Of a DNA stretch of 64,000 nucleotides, positions 1 to 21,300 are shown piece by piece. Below the pieces are notes generated by a model, which was not told the origin of the DNA, made no database searches, and worked only from the letters and a program-made list of their open reading frames with translations. Numbering within the stretch: position 1 is the stretch's first letter; each line of letters begins with the position of its first letter. The stretch comes from Apoda limacodes (lineage: Eukaryota > Arthropoda > Insecta > Lepidoptera > Limacodidae). Made by a program: the position numbers and the translations under genes. The stretch spans positions 23,943,321 through 24,007,320 of the forward strand of contig OX291542.1 of the NCBI GenBank assembly GCA_946406115.1, given 5' to 3'.

Positions 1-620
1 GACGACAATTTCACATCGGTCTTCAGTAAGGTGTTATTAGGCGGATGTTTATACGAATAATGGAATTTACAAAGTATATAATATAAGTAACCAGCTCAGT
101 AATCGGCGTGAGATTCCTCATAAACTAGCTGATTATAGTACAAAAGTTTACAAACTTTTTTTTGTGTTTGCTATTTAATGACTAATGTCTGATTATACAT
201 TGCAAAATAAACTAAAACTCAATTTATAAAAAAAAGTTAGATTTTGTATTTTATAAGATGAAGAATAAAATACACGATTTTTGCCAAATGCTTAAAGGTT
301 ACCATTCTTAATAATCAAACTTTATAAGATAAAAATATTATTTCTTTTATAAATTACGTATAAGAAATCCAAATCGGGTATATAGAACTCAGGCACCAAA
401 TTCGTGTTGACTTGTGTAATTGATAAGCACACATTTACTCGTAGACATACGTTATTTATTTGTATATAGCCACGAATAACGAGGTTTTTGTATGAAGTGA
501 TCTAGGTGTAATGCTAGGATACGAATCGTCATATAAAATACAAAAACAAAACTGCAATCAATGGGAACTCCACTAAAATATAAAAAAGAAGTATAAACTA
601 GATACACCTACATTTACTAG

Positions 621-11806
<11,186 letters not shown>

Positions 11807-12018
11807 AGAGTTCTGCAGAATTGTTGACTTTTTACTAAGAGGCTAATATTGTGCCAGTGAGTTACTTTCAGATCCTATGAGTATTTACGTCTGGGTTAAT
11901 AATTCATATTTTGTTACATATGAGTTATCATAACAGTGACATTTTATAATAATAGTGAAACCAAGCTGACTGAAATATGTAACAAGTGAATAATTCATTA
12001 TCATGAATGTAATATCGA

Positions 12019-12024
12019 AATAAA
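12019..12024 (+). terminator. Candidate esterase poly(A) signal
   Basis: AATAAA 213 bp after the esterase stop, the first clean copy of the hexamer downstream. Confidence 0.5.
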
Positions 12025-13246
12025 TATTTAAATTTTATTATGAAACAGCCTGACAAAGAGTGAATGTGTTAGTATCATCAGCAGTGACATAAGAACTCTG
12101 AATTTGTCAGTGATGAAATATGAAACTTACCTTGACGTATTTCATATTGAATTCAATGTTAATATTCAACATTAACTCAAATAACTTATTGAAATTAAAT
12201 CAACAGTATTGGGGTTGCACTATGATGTAAAGTAGATTGCGACAGTTATTTAAAACTTTAAAATTTTAAATAACTGTACCTTACTGTTAAATTTTTGTTT
12301 GCCAACACGTGATGATATTTTGTAAAAAAATTAATATGGTACATTTTACCTGTTCCCCCCTGCCTATTTGTACATACTATTATCACTTATTATTATTTGA
12401 CATAAGTTATTAATTATAACAAAAAAACTTAAAACTGTATAACTTATTGTGAAAAACGATTCACATCAAAACAATCACACACACAAAAATTTCATCAAAA
12501 TTGGTCGAGCCGTTTTGGAGGAGGCGGACTTTGTTTTATACTATTTAGTGATATATACACATCGTATCACCTGACTTTTCCAAAATGTTTAGGACTCTGG
12601 AATTAGGGAAATGTGCCATATTTTTCTTTACAAAGGTATACATTTCTTGTAAATTATAAATATTACTCTATTTGTAAGAAAAATTTAAAAGTAATTATAT
12701 TTGAGCAACAAGTTGTTAAAGTACCTTTACATTACTTCATAATTTGTTACAACTCAAGTGTTTAGAATAACTGAGGCGTGAAGTTTACAAATGGGCTAAG
12801 TGCCAAAACACAATTAATGAGAAATTTAGAAAAAAGATTTTACGTTACCTTATCAACATTTATATGTAAATATATTCTTAACAAACTAATTCAGTGGGCA
12901 CTGTTTATAATGTACCCCTATGAATAATATCCCTTTTTGAATTTAATTGTTTAAAAATAATAGATTTGCAAGATATTCACTATTCATAGAGGCTAAGTAC
13001 CATGAAAAAATTAAGGGTATGTGTCTTTTTTTTTGTAAATAAATAATTTTTAAGTTCACAAATTTCTGTAGTACAAATTATGTAGCACCTTTGACACGAA
13101 ATATTATGACTTCGTATTTTTGGCACTAAGCTCATTGGTAAATTCTACGCCTCTGATTTTAATGTAAATACTTACAGAATTTATTTATATAACGATAAAC
13201 GAATCCATAGAATAAACGATACTGTGTATTAGAAAATAGCTTTAAG

Positions 13247-13329
13247 TAACAGCTAACTTTAATAAAGTTATAATAAAGTTATAATATGTTTAAGTAACAG
13301 CTAACTTTAATAAAGTTATAATATGTTAA
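13247..13329. repeat. Short direct duplication
   Basis: Two copies of a ~40-bp block beginning TAAGTAACAGCTAACTTTAA follow one another; the first copy also holds an extra AAAGTTATAAT. This looks like local replication slippage in the 3' flank of the esterase. Confidence 0.7.
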
Positions 13330-13414
13330 GTTACCTAATGACTAGTTTTATTGGACAAACCTTTGAGTGAGAAAACCTAATAATAGATCTTTACCTATGA
13401 AATCATCGTTTTTA

Positions 13415-13639
13415 GGGTTCCGTACCCGAAGGGTAATTAGCGGTCCGTCTGTCACCAGGCTGTATCTCATGAACCGTGATAGTTAAACAGTTGAAATGTT
13501 CACAGAAGATGTATTTCTGTTGCCGCTATAACAACAAATAATAAAAAACAGAAAAAAAAAATATTTAAGAGGGCTCCCATACAACAAAAGTGTTTTTCTT
13601 CTTCGTGCGCGAGTCCGACTCGCACTTGACCGATTTTTT
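13415..13639 (+). mobile_element. Interspersed repeat, GGGTTCCGTACCC family
   Basis: Starts GGGTTCCGTACCC, contains ATTTCTGTTGCCGCTATAAC, and ends GAGTCCGACTCGCACTTGAC. Related copies are at 53786-54046 (-) and 59221-59850 (+), with end fragments near 31770 and 36135. It is a common lepidopteran repeat whose class was not determined. Confidence 0.6.
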
Positions 13640-14192
13640 AACTCGCCTATGTTTTGATTCGTCCCTTTTACAAAAGTCGGCTCGACACACGGGAGGCAAC
13701 AAACTCTTAAAGAGTACTTTGTGCTGCCTCTTGGGTATAAATTCTTTTCCGGGTAAATTATCATTCAGCAGCATTTGAGGCCCTGGTAAACTAGCTACCG
13801 ATTAAGGAACTACTGAAATAAGATATAGTCACTAAAAAGGCAACTACCACAGAAACTTATGAACTGTTAAAAGAAAAAGAACAAAACAAGTACATACATA
13901 CGTATACAACGATATCAAGAAGCTCGTAACTACCGAATGCAAACGCCAATGGGTTGAAAGGGTGTCTATAAAGCTGGCGTAGCCAAGTCATAAGGCCACG
14001 ATGCGACTTATACCACATTTTTTTGCTAATTTTTTGCCAAAAAAATTATTTTTTTGCGCCACCGGTTTCCGAGATGCTTTAGACTAAAGCTAGCGTAGCC
14101 ACCATCGTATCTCTGGACCTATTGCACCTATCAACATGGGGTTTTCACCCTATTTTTTTGCTATTACATAACCTAAGAACTGATTTTTAAAC

Positions 14193-14369
14193 TGCAGAAC
14201 CGATTAAGACGCAATTTCGCATGGAGATAGTTTGAGTCCTGAAAAAGGACATAGGCTACTTGAAACGATCAAGTATGAGTCGGTTTTTTTCTATAATTGA
14301 GGAGTTGCCGTTGAAATCCTACACTGATAACCGAATTTAAGGCGGGTGGAACCGCGGGCAAAAGCTAGT
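14193..14369 (+). mobile_element. Helitron 3' part
   Basis: Contains the block ATGGAGATAGTTTGAGTCC also seen in the 54.7-kb copy, then GTGGAACCGCGGGCAAAAGC and terminal CTAGT at 14365-14369 followed by T. It interrupts the left arm of the long-TIR element. Confidence 0.7.
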
Positions 14370-14439
14370 TGTAATATATCACCGACAGCGTTAAAAAAAT
14401 GCAAAAAAATAGCAAAAGAATTGGGTGCAAGCCCCGTGT

Positions 14440-15500
14440 TGATAGGTGCGATAGGTCCGGATATACGATGGTGGCTACGCTAGCTGTAGTCTTAAGCTAG
14501 CAGGACCATGGTAACTCGGAAACTAGCGTAGCAAAAAAATCAGTTCTTAGGCAAAGTAATAGCAAAAAAATAGGGTGAAGACCCCGTGTTGATAGGTGCA
14601 ATAGGTCCGGAGATACGATGGTGGCTACGCTAGCTTTAGTCTAAAGCTAGCAGGACCATGGTATCTCGGAAACTGGCGGAGCAAAAAAATCAGTTCTTAG
14701 GCAAAGTATTAGCAAAAAAATAGCAAAAAAATAGCAAAAAAAATAGGGTGAAAAATGAGGTATTAAGTCGCATCGTGGCCTTATGACTTGGCTACGCCAG
14801 CTTTACTTTTTGCTATTTTTTAAGCAAAAAATAGGGTGAAAACCCCGTGTTGATAAGTGCAATAGGTCCGGAGATACGATGGTGGCTACGCTAGCTTTAG
14901 TCTAAAGCTAGCAGGACCGTGGTATCTCGGAAACTGGTGGAGCAAAAAACAGTTCTTAGGCAAAGTAATAGCAAAAAATTGGGTACAAACCCCGTTTTGA
15001 TAGGTGCAATAGGTCCAGAGATACGATGGTGGCTACGGTAGCTTTAGTCTAAAGCTAGCAGTACCATGGTATCTCGGAAACTGGCGGAGCAAAAAAATCA
15101 GTTCTTAGGCAAAGTATTAGCAAAAAAATAGCAAAAAAAATAGGGTGAAAAATGAGGTATTAAGTCGCATCGTGGCCTTATGACTTGGCTACGCCAGCTT
15201 TACTTTTTGCTATTTTTTAAGCAAAAAATAGGGTGAAAACCCCGTGTTGATAAGTGCAATAGGTCCGGAGATACGATGGTGGCTACGCTAGCTTTAGTCT
15301 AAAGCTAGCAGGACCGTGGTATCTCGGAAACTGGTGGAGCAAAAAATCAGTTCTTAGGCAAAGTAATAGCAAAAAATAGGGTGCAAACCCCGTTTTGATA
15401 GGTGCAATAGGTCCAGAGATACGATGGTGGCTACGGTAGCTTTAGTCTAAAGCTAGCAGGACCATGGTATCTCGGAAACTGGCGGAGCAAAAAAATCAAT
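14440..15500. repeat. Tandem higher-order repeat array with perfect palindromes
   Basis: Six units, with the conserved word CTACG(C/G)TAGCT at about 14476, 14624, 14888, 15036, 15282 and 15431. Spacing alternates ~148 and ~246-264 bp, so pairs repeat at ~395-412 bp. Most units carry GCTAGCTTTAG, one T, then its inverse CTAAAGCTAGC, a 23-nt perfect palindrome. Confidence 0.8.
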
Positions 15501-16532
15501 TTTTTGGCAAAAAATTAGCAAAAAAATAGCAAAAAAATGTTGCATTAAGTCGTGGCCTTATGACTTGGCTACGCCAGCTTTATAAACACGTTTAAAGAGA
15601 GGATACTAGTTTGGCTTCATAATCTACTTATGAATAAGAGAATATGTGGAAACTTTAAGTAAAATGGGAGGACCTTACAAGGTAATAACGAAGATCAGTG
15701 ATCTACCTCAGTCACCTACCGCATTCAAAAGGGATTCAGAGAAATTGTTCATGTGGATCGGGTAGCTCCATATCATGGTAATGGTCAATGTAATGGTCTT
15801 CATTTAATTAAGATAAATCTAGAACATTGTTTAAAAGGCAAACGTAACATAATACCCTGGACGTATGGTTAACTTCCGTAAGGTCTCCAATGTTGTTATC
15901 TACAGAAAAGCTAGACAGTAAATTTTTAAGTTGCATGTGTTGTTTACAAATTAAAGTCTAGTCAGTCACTTAGAAATGATAGTCAGTCAGTCAGTTTATT
16001 TTCTTTTATATGCATAGAATAACCTTTTGACAGTAATTATGTGCAGCTATACATATATGACTTTATGTAGATTTATAGTAAACAAATGGAAATAACCATG
16101 AAATACGCCATTATAACGATGACTAGTGACCGTAGGATTACATTATTCAGAAAAATACTTATATATCTTTTTTAAACATTTAAATGAAGCTTAAACAATT
16201 TTAATGGCGTGAAATATTAAATATATAAAATGATATCATGACAATACACTAAACAAACAATATTTTAGTCATAAAATTTTATAACCATTACAGCTGTATA
16301 TTTAAAGCAGCTATTTTAATATATTGTTTAAAAGCAGTGCCGGTTGTCTACGAGTCAGCGGGTCTATCAGAATATAGAAAAATGTATAACCTGATTTCTG
16401 AAATTAACAAGGACTCTTTGCCTTATTTTCATAAGGAAAATAATGATCGTCATGGAAGCTAGTAAGTACTATCAAAAATCTTTTTCATGCTATTTCTATG
16501 TATATTCTCACGGTTTTAGGAGGTAACTAAAT

Positions 16533-17615
16533 TGTCGACGGTCTCAAACTCCCTTGCCGTATCGAGCCCTTAAGTGTGAGGAGCAGAGGCGGCTCGTGAC
16601 AATTTTAAAAGGGTATTCACCATAAGAAACAAATAGGGAATTTCTTACATGCTAACCTTTTATGATTCTGTTAAATAACTAAAATTCATTCGCCTATTTA
16701 GATTAAAAAACCACTAAAATCTTTTCGCACTGTCATCACAATAATCACATTTTAATTGCTATATTTATTGAACAATTAAAAATGTAGGAATGTACTTATT
16801 TCATTTGTTAATCAAAAACTCGCGCGCACGAACAAATGTTTATTTGTTGTGATAAGAGCGGCAACAGCCGGTCTAAAGGCGGGGGTCAAGCTGGCAACAG
16901 TATTTTTTTTACAAACTCCAGGAGCGGTGCTCCACATTTTGCTATTTTTTCATACAAAATCTTCTGTTGCACGTGTGAGACTGTATCGAACTCTCTCTTT
17001 TACACTCGTTGATTTTAGCTATAAGTCTCTGTACTGAAATTCGTTTCATAGGAGTGCAATCGCTAGCGCTCTTCTCAGTGACTCTCAGTGAAATTCCATA
17101 CCAAATCTTGAGTATGTGTACGGAATGTTTTTCGTGAAATGCTATGTTAACATAAATAGTTATCGAAGCATAATAATTCTTTATTTTAAGTAAAATCTAA
17201 ACATATACTTTTTATTAAGTAGATAATTATTAATGGGAGTGCGCTGCACCAGCGCGCCTTAGAACGAGCCTTCTCTGGTGAGGAGAGACTTTGCCTCCCT
17301 GTGTGTGTTCTACCGCTGGTAAAATGGGATGTGTTCTGAGGAATTGTTCGAAATTATGACCATGGCTACTTTCTACCAATACACTGCTAGCCATCGTATA
17401 GTGCGTTTTCAGTGAAACTTCCTTCCGCGAACGTTTAGGTTGTGGAATGAGCTCCCTGGTAAAGTTTTCTCTAAGGACTACAATATGGGATTTTTCAAGA
17501 AACAAGTTATTAGATTTTTGTAAGGTCGGCAACGCGCGAGTGATACCCCTGCTGTTGCAAGCGTCCATAGGCCAACCATCAGACAAAGCGTTTGTTACCT
17601 TAGTAGTATTAAAAA
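16533..17615 (+). mobile_element. LINE 3' end split by a hAT element
   Basis: Same family as at 4.4-5.3 kb. Segment 16533-16583 matches the block ending TTAAGTCTGAGGAG there, and the LINE resumes at 17286 with AGACTTTGCC, running to an A-rich tail near 17610. The gap is exactly a hAT insertion plus its target duplication. Confidence 0.8.
16584..17277. mobile_element. Non-autonomous hAT element with 8-bp TSD
   Basis: 694 bp starting CAGAGGCGGCTCGT and ending in the inverse of CAGAGAAGGCTCGT (12 of 14 match). It is flanked by identical GTGAGGAG at 16576-16583 and 17278-17285. CAG-type termini plus an 8-bp target duplication define hAT. It carries no long reading frame and would need a transposase in trans. 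Confidence 0.9.
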
Positions 17616-18184
17616 AAAAAATCACTTCAAGTTTACATGCAAGTACAAGAAATAAGATTGGTATGCACATTGTATGTATGCAGAAGATTGGGGGTGGAAG
17701 ATTGTGGGATATACACTGATGCCTGTTACCACAAACTTTTCTGGCGGATCACTCATCCTTCTGAGCCTAGGATCGTGCAACTGCAAGAAAATGAGTGTTA
17801 ATAAATGTAAATGCGTGCAAATCATTTAATGTTTGGGCAATCAAAAAAAAATGGCCGTCATCATGTGCTAGCCTAAGGTATTAAGGGAATAAAGATGATA
17901 TAGTGATTTTTTTTTTATTTAAGTTACTATTTTATTTTTAGCTAGGGCACACGATCTCACTTCTGAGTTTTTTTTCACGTCCGGTTATGTGCGGCGTCCC
18001 GCCACTGCATCCATCCACTTTTAAAAACAACCGCGATGCCGTTTTCTGGTATCTGTAGTCCATTTATTATAGATTTTGGTGTACAAAAATATACATGTAT
18101 TAGTGCATTTAATAATTCCTAGATAAAAAAAATTTGATGCGTTTACAATATTTATATATCTACAATAGATATTTATCTACTTCG

Positions 18185-18332
18185 ATGATTGAGTTACCAC
18201 AGACACTTAAAATAAAAAATATTTTTAGTAGAGACCTCAGGGTGCATGACAGCATATTGGACTTCGTCGGCAACACCCCGCTCATTAAGCTCAATAGAAT
18301 ACCTAAGGATCATGGTCTCTGTTGTGAAATTT
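18185..18332 (+). CDS. CBS: CBS-A exon 1 (first recognisable)
   Basis: The certain part is 18241-18332 (92 nt): [20 protein letters not shown] to GLCCEI, preceded by CTCAG and ending in phase 1 before GTAAGT. Gene B's first exon also gives 92 nt from its acceptor in the same phase. Alternatively the frame runs open upstream to ATG at 18185 (MIELPQTLK), which would make this the initial coding exon. Confidence 0.85.
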
Positions 18333-21300
18333 GTAAGTAACAAATTAAATCGAATTAAAATTTGATACTAATTTTAACTTGATAGCTATACCCGTTTCTA
18401 AGACAAATGGTCTTCACACATCGACAGACAGCCGGACGATAAAGTGTTCCTATAAAGTTTCGGGTTTTTTTTATGAGGTACGGAACCCTAAAACATTTAG
18501 TTTCATTAATGGTGAACCTAAAACACCTTTCTCTAAAATTTCATCAGAATCAATAGAAAAACTGCGAAAACACATGAAATGGACATGAGAAAACTATGAA
18601 GGATTTTTGCCATTTGGCTTCGAAACTGTAACGGAATTCTTCCTTTTTTATATTTTTCATTAAATTTAGACGTCAAATGTATCGTCGTTATCGAACCTAG
18701 TAGGAGACCTTTCTTTAAAATTTTATCAGAATATCAATCAATAGAAAAACTGCGAAATTAACTTTCACATAATGGAAAGACGAAAAAGAATGGTCATGAC
18801 GAAACTTTAAGGGTTTTTTTCTTCTTTGGCTTTGAAACTCTAAAGGAACTTTTCTGTCTATTTTTTTTTTTTTAATTTAGATGCCAAATGTGAATTTATG
18901 AATCCTGCTGGCTCTATTAAGGACCGCATTGGGAAGTCGATGATGGAAGATGCATTGCAGCAAGGTGTATTGCAACCTGATACCGTGCTGGTGGAACCTA
19001 CGTCTGGCAACACTGGGATTGCTATCGGATTCAATGTTGCTCTTAGAGGTACAAAAACCTTGATTAATTCAGTTACCATACACCATAGCCAAACTCAATT
19101 CCAAGCACTTCCCTTTGTAGTTTGTTTGACAAATATAGACCAATAACAATGCTACCTGGCGTTGAATGGATTTAGATAAAAAATAGCAAATGGGATTGTA
19201 ATGAAATATATAAATAACCATCAAATTCGTAGTTTTGTGTTAGTTTTTTTATATCTGCTAAAATAACTGTTTCTGTAGCAGCAGCATATATTATTAAATA
19301 ATAATAATAACAATAATAAATAAATATTTTTGGACACACATAGCGCCGTCTGGCCCAAAATAAGAAAAGCTTGGGTTATGGATACCTGACAACGGATACA
19401 AATACATATATATTACATTTATTTTATAAATACATATCATTCATAAATACACCCAGACTCAAGACAAACACAAATGTTTATCACATAAATGTTTCTCCAG
19501 TGCGGGAATCGAACCCACATCCTCTGCATAGCAGCCGGCCACACTAGACTGGGGAGTAAAAGTGGTCTATCTGTGTGTCAAATTACATCCAAATCTTTTG
19601 AGCGATATATGCGTGATTAATTTTTTTATACCATTAAGGTGACAAACAAGCACATGGTCCACCTGATGGACGCTTGTAAAACGAGGGTGCTTGTAATTGA
19701 GTGTAAAAAATCCAAAACTACATTTATAATATTAGTAGAATTCCGGAGACAAGAATAGTGACAACAGAACACGAGGTAGAAACCGAAACCACAACCACAA
19801 CCGACCTACACATTTAAAGACCGCAAAACACCCATTAGAACTTAATTTCATTACTAGGCATTCTGGTTATAGGCGTATAGAAGACACAAATTTAGCAATT
19901 TAGATTTACGGGCCATAGTAGGTAGGTACCTATATAACTACTCATCGCAAAGAAAAATAAATTACACCAATTTTGCTATTATTGTGAGTTCGAAATACAC
20001 TTTATTAAGTATCATATCACATTACTAGGAAACAAATGCATCATTGTTACTGAAGACAAAAATGCAGGCGAAAAACTGGATACCATACGTTTGTTTGGTG
20101 CAGAAGTAATTCAATTATTAGATGGTTCGCCTGAAATTGCAACAGCTCAGCAAATAAAGGATAAAGATCCTGATAATACAGTTATGTTAGACCAAGTAAG
20201 TGAACTAACATTTACAATGCACAGTTTTAAACTATAAGACTTATCTAAACCGATTCCTGGCTTGCTAAGTCAAACTGAAAAGTTCGAATAGACTATCCTA
20301 GTTTTGGAACGCCGGTATACTTTTGAACAACATACGCGGTGCTATGCTAGAAGACAGGCTTTCGGTCAGCTTCGTGACTCGTTGAGTATCTCCGACTTTA
20401 CGCTTTTCTCTATTAGCCGCAAAAAAGCTAAAAATTTCTAAATAGAAAACAATGTTAGAAAAGCCACGACCTTTTAACCAATTTTAGTAATCTATCGGTC
20501 TAAATTATATCACATTCTTTGCTCGAAACCCTTGGAAACAAAAAATATTAACAAAGCATTAATATTAGTAATATGAAAAAAAGTTAATATTAATTAAGCA
20601 TTATTATAATAATGAGTATTATACTTTGTTAGGACATAATTTTTCCTAAAATTAGCAAAATAACAACCGTAAATAATTTTTCGGTGCATAGTTTGAAAAT
20701 GACGTGAACCCAAAGACACATTATGATCACACGGGTTCCGAAATAGTAGCGGCAATGAATGGAGACATAGATATGGTGGTAATAGGTGCTGGTACAGGTG
20801 GAACTATAACAGGCGTCGGTCACAGAGTAAAGAAAGAGTGTCCTAAATGCATTGTGACTATCGCTGAACCTGATGGGTCAACTATGTTTAACACGCAAGG
20901 GAAAAGGCACCCATTTTTGGTAAGTACAGTTTGTAAAACAAGGTACTAGCTTGTACTAAAAATTATAACTATTCGAAACGGGCTTACTACAATGTCACTT
21001 AATGAGCTCCCGATATTGGTGGTTTGTCAGTATAAGAAAGAAACGTAAAAAATACCTATTCATTAAATGTTTACACAATCTATGTAGACTTTACCAATTT
21101 ATTAAAAAAAATGTATGCCTTATTAAGACTGCGGTGCGTGGACAGGTCGACTCCACGTTTTTATACATATTTTGTCAATTTCTCAAGTTTGTAGTTCCAT
21201 TCTTAACTATATATATATATATCTATACTAATATAAAGCTGCAGAGTTTATTTGTTTGAACGCGCTAATCTTAGAAACTATTGGTCCGATTTGAAAAATT

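Larger units (their letters stand above)
13969..15582. mobile_element. Long-TIR, TA-flanked element with internal higher-order repeats
   Basis: About 1.6 kb. Starts TAAAGCTGGCGTAGCC and ends with its inverse GGCTACGCCAGCTTTA, flanked by TA at 13967-13968 and 15583-15584. The inverted arms extend over 200 bp (to about 14190 on the left). Inside are repeated blocks with the motif GATACGATGGTGGCTACG, alternating in a ~395-412 bp higher-order period. A Helitron tail (to 14369) is inserted in it. No transposase is encoded. A Tc1/mariner-type mechanism would fit TA flanks, but this is inference. Confidence 0.75.
13900..15800 (+). mobile_element. Ty3/Gypsy-like pol 3' relic, interrupted
   Basis: Right of the TIR element, 15590-15781 reads in shifted frames as the end of an LTR-retrotransposon integrase: VWLHN near 15607, PYKVI near 15672 and HVDRVAPY at about 15747-15770. 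The 13900-13966 segment on the left fits as the sequence just before the insertion. Stops and frame changes show it is dead. LTRs were not found. Confidence 0.55.

Noticed and set aside
14440..15500. CRISPR-like array
   Set aside because: Units are long, lack unique spacers of constant size, and lie in a eukaryotic transposon.
17230..17670. Minus-strand open frame of 146 codons
   Set aside because: Antisense of the LINE 3' end continuing into flanking sequence; no protein family features.
19490..19557. tRNA gene on the minus strand
   Set aside because: Only the B-box half is tRNA-like and it runs into a typical SINE body and tail.
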